The notes under the pieces are model-generated. The model saw nothing but the letters and a program-made list of their open reading frames with translations, did no database searches and was not told the origin of the DNA. A DNA stretch of 64,000 nucleotides from CAYNRE01 sp964399535 (lineage in GTDB: Bacteria; Planctomycetota; Planctomycetia; Pirellulales; CAYNRE01): assembly GCA_964399535.1 (NCBI GenBank), contig CAYNRE010000058.1, positions 62,001-126,000 on the forward strand. The letters are read 5' to 3'. A program made the position numbers and the translations under genes. This document shows positions 17,697-26,981 of the stretch, piece after piece (the first letter of the stretch is position 1; each line of letters begins with the position of its first letter).

Positions 17697-17931
17697 CCGG
17701 AATCGGAGGCTAGTCCCCCCCGATTGCTTGCTGCCTAATTCATCCTCGGATAGACTCGCGCACGCAATACGCAGCAAAGTACTACCCAATAACCGATCGC
17801 CCCGGGGCGGGGCCGCGGTTTCGCTCGGGCCTGGCCGGGATGGCGTTGGTCCGGACCGGTTTTGGCGGATCCACTTCGGGAACCTGCGCCAGGGGTCGCC
17901 GGGACGCGACCCGGTCAGGAAGTCGTTCACG

Positions 17932-19419
17932 ATGGGCGTCATGCATTTCACCGTTCATTCGGCCGACTTGCTGACCACCGACGTATTGGATCGGGCCTGC
18001 TTCGTGGGTGCCGATTTCGTGCCCTGGCTCACGCGGTTTCGCCGCACGCCGCAGGGATTCGATCTGGAACGCGACTCGAGCGAATCGGGCAATCTGCGGA
18101 TGCCTTGGCCGGTCGCGGGTCACGGCGAATTGATGATCGCCACGGCAAGCTTGATGGAGCGCTCGGCCGCGTATCAATTGGAGGTGGAGCTGGCGCGCGG
18201 CAAGCTCAACCAGGTGCGCAATCAACTGGCCGATTGGCAGTCGCTGGGCCTGAGCACGCCGGCCGCGGTGACCGAGCGGGTTGACGACGCGATTCGACAC
18301 TTTGCCCGGGCGGCCACGGTTCAGCAGCATCCGGCCCAGGCCGCCGAAGCGGCCGAGGCGGCGTTGGCGGCCAGCACTGACGCGGCCCGCGCGCTCGGCG
18401 CGGCTTACGCCGATCAGGCGATCGCGGCGCGGCGGCGCGGCGGCGGGCGCATCGACGCGGTGCTCACGGCGGGCCTGGGTAATCAACTGCCCCGGCCCGC
18501 AGCCACGGCCCAGCTACTTTCGGCCTTCTCGGCGGCGGCCGTACCGATGAATTGGATGGAGATCGAATCGAACGAAGACCAGTTCGATTGGAAGCTGACC
18601 GACCAGCAACTCGATTGGTGCCAGCAAAGCGGCCTGCGGGTAGTGGCCGGCCCGCTCGTGCGGCTCGACCGCTGGGGCCTGCCCGATTGGCTCTGCCTCT
18701 GGTCGGGCAATGCCACCCGGCTGACGCGATTCGCCAAACAGTACGTCGAGCAAGTGGTTCTCCGTTACCGGGGACGGGTTCACGCCTGGTACGCGGCCAC
18801 TCGACTGAACTCGGAAAACGGTTTGGATCTGGGCGAGGAGCAAACCCTGCGGCTGGCCATGGAAGTGCTCAGCCACTTGCGTCAGGCCGACCCGAACACC
18901 CCCATCCTGCTGGGCATCGATCAGCCTTGGGCCGATCATCAGGGGCACCGCGAATGCGATTTGTCGCCCTGGCATTTCGCCGATGCCCTGGCCCGCTCCG
19001 ACTTGGGCCTCACCGGGCTGGTGCTTGAATGGTCGCTGGGCTACTACCCCAGCGGCTCGCCGGCACGCGACCTGATCGACCTCAGCAAGTTGCTCGATTT
19101 TTGGAGCATCCTGGGGCTGCCGCTGCAGTTAAACCTGAGCGTGCCTTCCGCCACGGGCCCCGACCCCCTGGCCCGTTCGTCGGCGCGGCCCGGCGAGCGA
19201 TGCTTGCCGGGGGGCCCCTCGCTCGAATCGCAAAAAGCCTGGGTGGAAACCTATCTGCCGCTGATCCTGGCCAAGCCGCTGGTGCGGGGAGTGATCTGGA
19301 ACGAGGTGTTCGATGCCGGCCTCCACGACCTGGCCCACGGCGGGCTGTTCGACGCGGCCGAGGCGCCTAAGCCGGCGCTGGCTTCGCTGGCGGCCGTTCG
19401 ACGAATCGCGCTGGGGTAA
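17932..19419 (+). CDS. GH10-like glycoside hydrolase (xylanase-like TIM barrel)
   Basis: I use the ATG at 17932, which has AGGAAG with a 9-base spacer; this gives 495 aa. The first 150 residues look like a small beta-domain plus helices (Ala-rich, 190-250 in part). The remainder follows a GH10-type barrel: FSAAAVPMNWMEIESNEDQFDW, corresponding to the usual NxxKWxxxEPxxGxFxF block; DQQLDWCQQSGLRVVAGPLV; and HAWYAATRLNSENGLDL at the acid/base strand. The expected WDVVNE is not kept exactly, and the nucleophile strand reads LTGLVLEWSLGYY instead of ITELD-like. No signal peptide is visible. Activity on xylan is therefore uncertain. This degenerate GH10-like form is one I associate with planctomycetes. 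Confidence 0.65.
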   Translation: MGVMHFTVHSADLLTTDVLDRACFVGADFVPWLTRFRRTPQGFDLERDSSESGNLRMPWPVAGHGELMIATASLMERSAAYQLEVELARGKLNQVRNQLADWQSLGLSTPAAVTERVDDAIRHFARAATVQQHPAQAAEAAEAALAASTDAARALGAAYADQAIAARRRGGGRIDAVLTAGLGNQLPRPAATAQLLSAFSAAAVPMNWMEIESNEDQFDWKLTDQQLDWCQQSGLRVVAGPLVRLDRWGLPDWLCLWSGNATRLTRFAKQYVEQVVLRYRGRVHAWYAATRLNSENGLDLGEEQTLRLAMEVLSHLRQADPNTPILLGIDQPWADHQGHRECDLSPWHFADALARSDLGLTGLVLEWSLGYYPSGSPARDLIDLSKLLDFWSILGLPLQLNLSVPSATGPDPLARSSARPGERCLPGGPSLESQKAWVETYLPLILAKPLVRGVIWNEVFDAGLHDLAHGGLFDAAEAPKPALASLAAVRRIALG

Positions 19420-19570
19420 GGCAACGCGCGCCAGGCCACGCGAGGGAAGCAGAGGCCTTGTCTGGCGGTCGTATTGGAGGGCGCGAAACCGGCTGCCATG
19501 GGCGGGCTTGAGGGCCGAGCCCAGTTTCAATTTTGCAGGACCGAGACTCGCATCCCAGGGGGAAGTGTTC

Positions 19571-20539
19571 ATGCTCCGCGGTAATTCGCTTCGCGCGGCG
19601 GTTCGGGCGATCGGGCTGGCTGCCTGTCTTGGTTTTTGCTCGGCCCGCGGCTTGGCCGGCGAGATCGACGTCGAGCATCCCGTGCCGGGCGTTGGCCCCG
19701 CCGGGCCGACGACGAAACTGAGCGGAGCCTACAAGTTCACCGAGGGGCCCGCCGCCGACGCCACGGGGCGGCTTTACTTTACCGATGTGCCGGTGGCCAA
19801 GATCTTCCGCCTCGAGCCCGATGGCCAGGTGACCGAATGGCTCGATTCGTCGGGCCGGGCCAATGGCCTGATGTTCAACGGCGCCGGGGAACTCGTCGCT
19901 TGCCAAATGACCGGCCAGGTCGTGGCCTTCTCGCTCGCGACCCGCGCGCCCCGGGTACTGGCCCGCTCGACCGGCGCGCACAAGCTGAACTCTCCCAACG
20001 ATCTGGTTGTCGACCGCACGGGGGGCGTGTACTTCAGCGACCCGCAGTTTCCCACCGGCAAACAGCCCGACAACTCGGCCGTGTACTGGGTGTCGGCCGA
20101 CGGCCAAACCCTGAACCGCCTGATCGAGGGCCTGAAAATGCCCAATGGGGTGATTCTCTCGCCCGATGAATCGACCCTGTACGTGGTGCCCACGTTCCAG
20201 GCCGAGATCATGGCTTACCCGGTGCTGGCTCCCGGCCAATTGGGGGAAGGCCAGGTTTGGGCGCGCATGGAGCAACCACCAGGGCGCGAGAACACGGGGG
20301 GCGATGGCTGCACGGTCGACACCGAGGGTAGGCTGTACGTAACCACCAACCTGGGCGTGCAGGTGTTCGACGCCCGGGGGCAAATGCTGGGCCACTTGGT
20401 GTTTCCCGTGCAGCCGTCGAACTGCACCTTCGGCGGCCCAGATCGCCACACGTTGTACGTGACCGCACGGACCAGCGTGTACCAGGTGCCGATGCTGGCC
20501 ACGGGGCATGTCTTTCCCGGGGGTGGCGGGGCCAAATAG
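19571..20539 (+). CDS. Exported SMP-30/gluconolactonase-like beta-propeller
   Basis: The ATG at 19571 follows GGAAGTG and begins a clear signal peptide (RAIGLAACLGFCSARGLAG), giving 322 aa. The mature part is a six-bladed propeller of the SMP-30/LRE family: YKFTEGPAADATGRLYFTD with the metal-binding Glu, KLNSPNDLVVDRTGGVYFSD with the Asn-Asp pair, and MPNGVILSPDESTLYV carrying the second conserved Asn. These enzymes open sugar lactones with a divalent metal. The location would be periplasmic. It is followed about 215 bases later by an aldehyde dehydrogenase on the same strand, which would suit sugar-acid or aldehyde catabolism, but no shared operon signal is visible. Confidence 0.88.
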   Translation: MLRGNSLRAAVRAIGLAACLGFCSARGLAGEIDVEHPVPGVGPAGPTTKLSGAYKFTEGPAADATGRLYFTDVPVAKIFRLEPDGQVTEWLDSSGRANGLMFNGAGELVACQMTGQVVAFSLATRAPRVLARSTGAHKLNSPNDLVVDRTGGVYFSDPQFPTGKQPDNSAVYWVSADGQTLNRLIEGLKMPNGVILSPDESTLYVVPTFQAEIMAYPVLAPGQLGEGQVWARMEQPPGRENTGGDGCTVDTEGRLYVTTNLGVQVFDARGQMLGHLVFPVQPSNCTFGGPDRHTLYVTARTSVYQVPMLATGHVFPGGGGAK

Positions 20540-20754
20540 GTCGCGCCTTTTAGCCGCGCTCGCCCGCGAAGCCCCCAGAGCGAGCGAGCCGCTTTGCTCT
20601 CCCGGCCCGAGGGGGCTTAGAATGCGGCCCTGGGGGAAACTTCCGCCGCGGGGAGTGAGCGACGCGGTTGTCGCAAACGCCGCGACTTCGCGGAGCCGGC
20701 CTCTGGGGTCGGGGCGAGGTCGAACTGCTCTCAAGAGAGAATCGAGGTACCGCC

Positions 20755-22227
20755 ATGGCTACGATGGTCGAAACGGTTCGACGGCCGCAGATTCGTCAGA
20801 CCCAGTGTTTCATCGGCGGCCAATGGGTGCCCGCCCAAAGCGGCAAAACCTTCGTCACGTTGAACCCCGCGACCGAAGAACCGATTGCCCAGGTGGCCGA
20901 GGGAGACGCGGCCGACGTGGAGCAGGCCGTGGCCGCGGCCCGCCAGGCCCTGGAAAAAGGGCCCTGGGGCCGGATGGATGCCCGCGAGCGGGGCCGGCTC
21001 ATGCACCGCCTGGCCGACCTGATCGAAGAGGAATCGGAGGAGTTGGCGGCGCTGGAAACCCTGGACAACGGCAAGCCGATTCGCGATTCCCGGGGAGCCG
21101 ACCTGCCGCTGGTGGTCGACTGCCTGCGCTACTATGCGGGGTATGCCGACAAGATCCACGGGCAAACCATTCCGGTCCGCGGCAATTACTTCTGCTATAC
21201 GCGGCGGGAGCCGGTGGGGGTGGTCGGGCAAATCATTCCCTGGAATTTCCCGATGCTGATGGTGGCCTGGAAATGGGGGCCCGCCCTGGCCGCTGGCTGC
21301 ACCATCGTCATGAAGCCGGCCGAGCAGACGCCGCTTTCCTGTCTGCGAATGGCGCGGTTGGCGCAAAAGGCGGGCATTCCCGATGGCGTGATCAACGTGG
21401 TACCCGGCTACGGGCCGACCGCGGGCGCCGCGCTGGTCAAGCACCCCGGCGTGGACAAGATAGCCTTCACCGGGGAATACAAAACGGCCCAGATCATCAT
21501 GCGCGACGCCGCGCCCACGCTGAAGCGGCTCACCTTCGAGTTGGGAGGCAAGAGCCCCAACGTGGTCTTTGCCGATGCCGACCTGGACGCGGCCGCCCAG
21601 GGGGCTCACTTCGGGCTTTACTTCAACCAGGGGCAATGCTGCTGCGCGGGAAGCCGGCTATTCGTTCAGGCGAAGGTGTACGACGAGTTTGTCGACCGGC
21701 TGGCGTCCATGAACCAGCACCGCAAACTGGGCGATCCGTTTGACCCCGCGACCGAGCAAGGGCCCCAGGTGGACCAGGCTCAGTTCGACAAAATCCTGCA
21801 TTACATCGACCTGGGCCGCCGCGAGGGGGCCGAGTGCTTAACCGGCGGACAACGCTTCGGGCAGAAGGGCTACTTTGTCGAGCCCACGCTGTTCGCCGGC
21901 GTGGAAGATCACATGACGATCGCCCGCGACGAGATCTTCGGCCCCGTGCTATCGGTGCTGCGGTTCAACGATTACGACGAAATCGTTCAGCGGGCCAACG
22001 ACACCTTTTACGGATTGGCGGCCGCGGTCTGGACCCGCGACGTGGGCAAGGCCCACCGGTTGGCCGCCGCCGTCAAGGCGGGCACCGTGTGGGTGAACTG
22101 TTACGACGTGTTCGATGCCGCGGCCCCGTTCGGCGGGTTCAAGATGTCGGGCCTGGGCCGGGAACTGGGCGAAAAGGGGCTGGAGGCCTACACCGAGACG
22201 AAGACCGTCACGGTGAGCTTGGCCTGA
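20755..22227 (+). CDS. NAD(P)-dependent aldehyde dehydrogenase
   Basis: The ATG at 20755 has a GAGG site just upstream; 490 aa, normal for the ALDH1/2-like superfamily. Motifs: VVGQIIPWNFPMLMVAWKWG (cofactor domain), TFELGGKSPNVVF with the catalytic general-base Glu, FNQGQCCCAGSRLF with the nucleophilic Cys, and EIFGPVLSVLRF near the C-terminus. It oxidises an aldehyde to the carboxylic acid in the cytoplasm; the specificity cannot be read from sequence. Its last 20 bases overlap the end of the convergent SGNH hydrolase gene. Confidence 0.93.
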   Translation: MATMVETVRRPQIRQTQCFIGGQWVPAQSGKTFVTLNPATEEPIAQVAEGDAADVEQAVAAARQALEKGPWGRMDARERGRLMHRLADLIEEESEELAALETLDNGKPIRDSRGADLPLVVDCLRYYAGYADKIHGQTIPVRGNYFCYTRREPVGVVGQIIPWNFPMLMVAWKWGPALAAGCTIVMKPAEQTPLSCLRMARLAQKAGIPDGVINVVPGYGPTAGAALVKHPGVDKIAFTGEYKTAQIIMRDAAPTLKRLTFELGGKSPNVVFADADLDAAAQGAHFGLYFNQGQCCCAGSRLFVQAKVYDEFVDRLASMNQHRKLGDPFDPATEQGPQVDQAQFDKILHYIDLGRREGAECLTGGQRFGQKGYFVEPTLFAGVEDHMTIARDEIFGPVLSVLRFNDYDEIVQRANDTFYGLAAAVWTRDVGKAHRLAAAVKAGTVWVNCYDVFDAAAPFGGFKMSGLGRELGEKGLEAYTETKTVTVSLA

Positions 22228-23542
22228 GCCCAGAAGGGAGAGCGCCACGGGCCGCCCAGCGGGTGACTGCCCCCAGGCTTGCAAGCCACACCAGCGCGCT
22301 CCAGGCGTGGCCGGCCGCCGTGGGTTCGGGCACGCTGGAGCCCACGGCACAGGTGCTGCCGAAATTGGCGGCCCACAGGGCATAGTCGCCGGCCCCCACG
22401 GAACCGCTGCCATCGAAGTCGGCCGAAAGCCCCATGCCGCTGGCGCCGAACTGCGCGGCCCAAAGGGCGTAGTCGGCGGCCCCCACCGTGCAATCGCCGT
22501 TGGCGTCGCCGATCAGCTCGGGCGTGGTGAAATCTTCGATGTAATCGCTCAGCGGGCCAATCTGGGCAACCAGCGTGTCGGAGCCGCCATAGCCGATGCC
22601 AGCCATGGCCAGAATCTCGGCTTCGCTCTTCAGCGGCACCCCGGCGCCGTAGGCCAGGTCCAGGGCGTCGAGAAACAAATTGGCCAGCAGCCCCTGCAGG
22701 GTCGTCATGATGTGGATGCCGTCGTGGACGAAAGCCGCCGTGGGGGTGGCGCCGAACTGGTTGGTCGACTCGAGCAGTAGGTCGACGTTGCCCAGCTTGA
22801 GGGTGCTGTGCGGATTGGTGTTGGTGCCGAAGATGGACTTGGAAACGTCGAAAATATCGACCAGCGCCAGCCCCCGGTCGATGGCCACCTGGCGGAGGCG
22901 CGTGTTCACCTCGGCCACCACGCTGGTCACGCGGTCGCGCCAGACGGCGTTGGGGTAGGCCGATTTCACCGCCGGCGCCACGGCGTAATCGGGAAAGTTG
23001 CCCAGTACCAGCTTGACGCCCGTGGGCAGCACGGTGTCGAGCGCGGTGGCCACATTGGTCACGCGCGACGACACATACGTCTCGATCTGCGAGGCGGACC
23101 AGTTGTTGTTGTAAATCTGGTTGTAGGCGGTGCTGCCGGGCGCGAAGTCGTTGGCGCCAATGAGCATCACGGCGTGCGAAATTCCCTTGGTTGCCACCTG
23201 GCCCGCCAGCCCGGTGTGCTGCCCTTCGGAAAGCAGCGTGCTCGAGGTGGCGCCGGCCCGAGCCCAGTTGTATTCATAACCGCCGTAGCGGGGCGAACCC
23301 CAGGTATTGCCCGGTCGACCCGCCTGGCTGGCGGTGGGGCCCAGGTCGAGGCCCCATTCCTGGTCGAGCAGCACGGTCCAGTTGCGGGCATAAGCTCCGT
23401 AGCTAGCTTCGAAATACTCGTCGCTCAGGCTGTCGCCCAGAACGCCCAGCCGAGTGATGCCGGCCTGGCTTGGCCGGGCCAGGGTGCTGGAAACGGCCAG
23501 GCCAACCACGACCAAGGCCATCCTTACCCGATTGCGCGACAT
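22208..23542 (-). CDS. Exported SGNH/GDSL hydrolase with dockerin-like repeats and PEP-CTERM-like tail
   Basis: I start at 23542 (MSRNRVRMALVVVGLAV), a good signal peptide ending near SQA; 444 aa. Block I is GVLGDSLSDEY with nucleophile Ser38. Block III is MLIGANDFAPG, and a DGIHIMTTLQG stretch carries the late Asp-x-x-His. After the hydrolase come two EF-hand-like dockerin-type segments (DANGDCTVGAADYALW and DFDGSGSVGAGDYALW), common at the ends of planctomycete exported proteins. The tail is VPEPTAAG followed by a short hydrophobic helix and Arg, a PEP-CTERM-like sorting signal. It probably is a surface-attached esterase or lipase. The 3' end overlaps the aldehyde dehydrogenase end by 20 bases. 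Confidence 0.85.
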   Translation of the reverse strand: MSRNRVRMALVVVGLAVSSTLARPSQAGITRLGVLGDSLSDEYFEASYGAYARNWTVLLDQEWGLDLGPTASQAGRPGNTWGSPRYGGYEYNWARAGATSSTLLSEGQHTGLAGQVATKGISHAVMLIGANDFAPGSTAYNQIYNNNWSASQIETYVSSRVTNVATALDTVLPTGVKLVLGNFPDYAVAPAVKSAYPNAVWRDRVTSVVAEVNTRLRQVAIDRGLALVDIFDVSKSIFGTNTNPHSTLKLGNVDLLLESTNQFGATPTAAFVHDGIHIMTTLQGLLANLFLDALDLAYGAGVPLKSEAEILAMAGIGYGGSDTLVAQIGPLSDYIEDFTTPELIGDANGDCTVGAADYALWAAQFGASGMGLSADFDGSGSVGAGDYALWAANFGSTCAVGSSVPEPTAAGHAWSALVWLASLGAVTRWAARGALPSGLRPSSP

Positions 23543-23698
23543 GATTCGGCTCCGCCCGGGTGCCTGGAATCCGGCCGCGCCCCGGCCCCCGCAGGGGCCG
23601 CCGGAGGCAGGCGGCAGAACGCTGAACCTAACCCCTTTGGCGCGCCGTGGCAAACTCGGGGACCAGACACCCGCGCCGCGCGAAACCGCCAGCGCGGC

Positions 23699-24262
23699 TC
23701 AGGCCCGCGACAGAAACTCGCCGGTGCGAGTGTCGACCTTCACGCGAACCCCGGATTCCAAGTATTCAGGCACCTGGATGACCAGCCCCGTCTCGAGGGT
23801 TGCCGGTTTGGTGCGGGCCGTGGCTGAATTGCCGCGCACGGCCGGGTCGCAGTGGGTTACCTCCAGCTCGACCGTCAGCGGCACTTGAATGCCGACCGCC
23901 TCGCCGTTGTACAGCAGCACGCTCACCCCCTCGGTGGCTTCGGTCAGGTAGCCGATTTCGTCGGCCACGGACTCCGTGAGCAGCGAAACCTGGTTGAAAT
24001 CCTGCTGGTCGAGAAAATGCTGATGCGTGGCGTCGGCGTACATCAGCTTCACCGCGCGGCGCTCGAAGTCGGCCAGGGGCAACTGGTCGGTGCCCTTGAG
24101 CGTGAAGTCGGCCTTTTGCTTGGTCAGCAGGTTCATGGCGCGGAACTTATAGAGCGTCGCGGCGCCGCGGGCCGAGGGGCTTTGCACCGAGACCGACTTC
24201 ACCAGGCAAGGGGCGTCGCCTTGCACCACGAGCATGCCAGGCTTGATGTCTTTGGCCAACAT
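23699..24262 (-). CDS. yeiP: Elongation factor P-like protein EfpL (YeiP)
   Basis: I choose the ATG at 24262 (MLAKDIKPGMLV), which matches the family N-terminus, over a GTG at 24310; 187 aa against about 190 in E. coli. EfpL binds the ribosome E-site and helps with stalled peptide-bond formation. The diagnostic tip loop is QSPSARGAATLYK with Arg32 where EF-P carries its modified Lys or Arg, and it is almost identical to the E. coli YeiP loop. The C-terminal OB domain ends with ARTKPATLETGLVIQVPEYL, also family-specific. So it is the EfpL branch and not canonical EF-P. Confidence 0.9.
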   Translation of the reverse strand: MLAKDIKPGMLVVQGDAPCLVKSVSVQSPSARGAATLYKFRAMNLLTKQKADFTLKGTDQLPLADFERRAVKLMYADATHQHFLDQQDFNQVSLLTESVADEIGYLTEATEGVSVLLYNGEAVGIQVPLTVELEVTHCDPAVRGNSATARTKPATLETGLVIQVPEYLESGVRVKVDTRTGEFLSRA

Positions 24263-24366
24263 GGCGAGTTCCGTCGACGTGGAAAAGTTCGGGGCGATTG
24301 CGGTTGCCACTGGGTGCGCCGCGCCGGGCCTTCGAGCAAAACCCGCCCGGGCAGGCGGTCGGCCGG

Positions 24367-24861
24367 CTACAGGAGCGTACCGGATTGCGGGTCGACCCCG
24401 ATTCCGCCGGTCAACTCGGTGAGGGCTTCCAGCACCAACAACAGCGCGCCCGGATCGAAGGGGTCGGAGTCCTCGTCGGGTTCCGCGGTCCAGGCCACGC
24501 TGGGGTTAATGCGTTCGAAGTGCATCAGGTCGAGCCGCGAGTCGCAGGTGAGCAGGCGCTCCAGCGCCCGGCGTTCCTCGGGCCCCTGCCCTGGGGCGCG
24601 CATCTCGCGGGCCAGCGTCTCGCCTTGCAGGCGGACCTCGTCGCCGGTTTCAAAACTTACCTCGACCGCCGAGTGGTCGTCGGGGGCTTCGACCGTGAGC
24701 GATTCAAAGGCCCCCTCTTCCGTGGCCGCGGGATACGAAACCTGCATCCTTCCGGGCAAGCGCTGCAGGGCCCGGACGACCTGGTCCAAGCTGGGCCGCC
24801 GGTCGGCGGGGAAAAAGATAAAGCAGGTTTCCCGCCATTGGAATTCGTCGTCGAGCGGCAT
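24367..24861 (-). CDS. Conserved hypothetical protein
   Basis: 164 residues, acidic, cytoplasmic by composition, no signal peptide or membrane helix. I do not recognise a domain. The middle (VEVSFETGDEVRLQGETLAR) looks like a two-strand plus helix unit, and the C-terminus has the acidic run EPDEDSDPFDPG. It sits between the EfpL gene and a small protein on the same strand, with gaps of 105 and 69 bases, so it may be transcribed with them. Codon use and framing are like the neighbours, which supports it as real. Confidence 0.6.
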   Translation of the reverse strand: MPLDDEFQWRETCFIFFPADRRPSLDQVVRALQRLPGRMQVSYPAATEEGAFESLTVEAPDDHSAVEVSFETGDEVRLQGETLAREMRAPGQGPEERRALERLLTCDSRLDLMHFERINPSVAWTAEPDEDSDPFDPGALLLVLEALTELTGGIGVDPQSGTLL

Positions 24862-24930
24862 GGCCTCCTCCTCCTCGGATCCTTCTCCGACCGACGTTGC
24901 CCCCGGGGCGCCGGTCCGGCGACGCGGGAA

Positions 24931-25158
24931 TTAGTATTCGTCTTCCTCGGCCCCCTCGCCCTGCCACGACTCGATCGCCCGCAGCATGGCGTCGCGCTCT
25001 TCGCGCGTGGCCCAGACCGATTCGTCGTGCTCCAGACGAATTTCGTAGTCTCCCTCGCGGGAGCAATCTTCGTCGCCACAAAAATGGGGCACGGCCGCGA
25101 TCCAAAGCACGCGGTACAAGGGAATGTGTTTGTCGTCTACCAGCGAAAAGATCGACAT
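24931..25158 (-). CDS. Small conserved protein of unknown function
   Basis: 75 residues beginning MSIFSLVDDKHIPLYRVLW. It has two Cys in PHFCGDEDCSREGDYEIRLE, then a helical acidic tail (WATREERDAMLRAIESWQG). It has no signal peptide. I believe I have seen similar short proteins in planctomycetes but cannot name a family. It is the upstream member of a same-strand run with the 164-aa protein and EfpL. Confidence 0.6.
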   Translation of the reverse strand: MSIFSLVDDKHIPLYRVLWIAAVPHFCGDEDCSREGDYEIRLEHDESVWATREERDAMLRAIESWQGEGAEEDEY

Positions 25159-25301
25159 GGGCCTTTCCTTCGTCCGCCGAGGGCCGCCCGCGGGGGGGCG
25201 GCCGCCAGCGAGCCGACTTCTTGTGACCAGTATGGTGGTCTATTTCTGGGCAGTTTGCACGCAGGGGGTACCCGCCGGGGCGCGCTCGGGCACCGCTGGC
25301 G

Positions 25302-26120
25302 CTAGGAATTCACTCCGGATAATTCGCGGCTTCGGCAGGCCGCCGCTTCCACGGCGGCGATCAGCGCCCCCCGCACGCCGGCTTGTTCCAGTACCTGTAG
25401 CCCGGCGATCGTGGTGCCCCCGGGGCTGGTAACCTGGTCTTTGAGCGCGGCGGGGTGCTGGCCGGTTTCGAGCACCATGGCGGCAGCCCCCAGCACGGTT
25501 TGAGCAGCCAGGGCCGTGGCCACCTCGCGCGGCAGCCCCATGCGGACCCCCCCGTCGCTGAGCGCTTCGATCATCAGGTACACAAACGCCGGCCCTGAGC
25601 CGGAAAGCCCAGTCACGGCGTCGAGCAGTTTTTCGTCGACCGGGTACGCGGTGCCGACCGCCGAGAGCAGCCGGCCGACCAGCGCGGCATCGGCTGCCTG
25701 AGAGCCAGGCCCCAAGCTAAACGCGCTGGCGCTTTTGCCAACCAGGCACGGCGTGTTGGGCATCACCCGCACCAGCCTTGGCGCGGGGCCCAGTCCCTCG
25801 GCCAGGGTGGCCAGCCGCACGCCCGCGGCGATCGATACCACCAGGTGGTCGGCGGAGAGCTTGCCCGCCAACTCGCCGAGCACCACGGGCATTTGCTGCG
25901 GCTTGACGGCCAAGACCAACACCGACGACTGGCGGGCCACGGCCAGGTTGTCGGCGGCGGCGCTTCCGCCGGTGAGCTCGACGAACTGCTCGAGCGCCTG
26001 CGCCACCGGGTCGGCGGCCCACAGGTTGCCGGGCTTCACCAGGCCCTGGCGCAGCAGCCCGGCCGCCAAGGCGGTGGCCATGCGGCCTGCTCCGATGAAG
26101 CCCAGTTTCAATTCGGCCAT
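25302..26120 (-). CDS. proC: Pyrroline-5-carboxylate reductase
   Basis: Last step of proline synthesis, reducing P5C to proline with NAD(P)H. 272 residues, family length. The N-terminal Rossmann fold starts KLGFIGAGRMATALAAGLL. VLAVKPQQMPVVLGEL and VVSIAAGVRLATLAEGLG follow, with the PNTPCLVGKSASAFSLG loop. The C-terminal signature is DAVTGLSGSGPAFVYLMIEALSDGG in two adjacent blocks, then DQVTSPGGTTIAGLQVLE. All key positions are present. It is a single gene on the minus strand, with no partner proA/proB nearby. Confidence 0.96.
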   Translation of the reverse strand: MAELKLGFIGAGRMATALAAGLLRQGLVKPGNLWAADPVAQALEQFVELTGGSAAADNLAVARQSSVLVLAVKPQQMPVVLGELAGKLSADHLVVSIAAGVRLATLAEGLGPAPRLVRVMPNTPCLVGKSASAFSLGPGSQAADAALVGRLLSAVGTAYPVDEKLLDAVTGLSGSGPAFVYLMIEALSDGGVRMGLPREVATALAAQTVLGAAAMVLETGQHPAALKDQVTSPGGTTIAGLQVLEQAGVRGALIAAVEAAACRSRELSGVNS

Positions 26121-26495
26121 CCTGCTACCTCAGCGAGTCGACCCGTTCGCCGGTGCCCTGGCGCTGCGGCCAGCACGACCACCCCGGAACGCAATTATGC
26201 TACGCGAAATCGCCAGAGCCTCACAACCGCCCGGGCAGACTGGTTAAACCGGGCGGTTCCCTTGCCACGGCCCCGCCCGTCCAGGTGCGCAACGGCGGGG
26301 CTGAACGAACCTGGGACATCCCCGGGAAGAACCGTTGCCCGCCGCGACCGCGGAACTGGCCTGGACGCGGCCACGGGGTTTTGACACACTCCCCGGCCTT
26401 GTCTCGTTCGATCGAACACGGCACTCCAGCGGCCGCCTCCGTTTCGGCGCAACTGCGGGGGTGTTCTCTTCTTTGCATTTAGAGGACTCGCGACG
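26121..26495. other. Intergenic region between divergent proC and a small exported protein gene
   Basis: 375 bases with no supported gene. A TTGACA hexamer at 26381-26386 is on the plus strand, but 17 bases on the sequence (tcgttc) is not a -10, so I do not call a promoter. AGAGGA at about 26480 is the ribosome binding site for the ATG at 26496. Confidence 0.4.
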
Positions 26496-26981
26496 ATGAC
26501 CCGAGTCATGCTCCTGGCCATTGGTTTGGCGGCATCGATCGGATGGCTATTGCCTGCCTCGCGGGCGAGTGCCCAGTGGAATCCTTTTCGCAAGGCCTCG
26601 TCGCGGAGCGTGCAGCCGATCGCGCCCGACCCGTTCGAAGACGCCGACCGCGCGGCGAACCGCCGCCAACTGCTGGGCGGCAGCCCCCTGGTACACGACA
26701 ACCACCACCAGGACGACGACGAACCCGGCTGGCTGACCCGTTTGGGACAGGGAACCCAGGAGTTCTTCGCCGGCGCTCGCGACAGCCTGCGCCTGGGGGG
26801 CCGGCGGGAGAGCAGCGAACAGGGAACGCTGAGCGAGTACTCGCCCTGGTCGCAAACCGGCTCCGGTCGCAAGAAGCCCTCGACTACGAAGCGGGGTTGG
26901 TTTTCGGGTTGGTTTGTCGAGGACGAACCGCGGCAGGCCGAGACCGTGGAAGACTGGATCGCACAAGACCGGCCCAAGTAG
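26496..26981 (+). CDS. Exported protein of unknown function
   Basis: 161 residues with a clear signal peptide (LLAIGLAASIGWLLPASRASA, cleavage after ASA). The mature part is polar and probably poorly structured, with an HHQDDDE acidic/His patch and several Arg/Lys-rich segments. WNPFRKASS right after cleavage and PGWLTRLGQGTQEFFAG are the only hydrophobic patches. No family is recognised. The ribosome binding site AGAGGA is well placed. It stands alone between proC and the exported alpha/beta hydrolase. Confidence 0.65.
   Translation: MTRVMLLAIGLAASIGWLLPASRASAQWNPFRKASSRSVQPIAPDPFEDADRAANRRQLLGGSPLVHDNHHQDDDEPGWLTRLGQGTQEFFAGARDSLRLGGRRESSEQGTLSEYSPWSQTGSGRKKPSTTKRGWFSGWFVEDEPRQAETVEDWIAQDRPK

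Larger units (their letters stand above)
17413..17931. other. Intergenic region with repeat B between purC and the GH10-like gene
   Basis: These 519 bases hold repeat copy B (17523-17677), a perfect 8-base-arm hairpin at its edge, and about 230 further bases before the GH10-like start. The start at 17932 has AGGAAG at 17917-17922. Longer in-frame starts across the repeat are not credible. Confidence 0.5.

Noticed and set aside
26381..26409. TTGACA as a promoter for the small exported protein
   Set aside because: The position 17 bases on reads tcgttc, which is not a -10 element.
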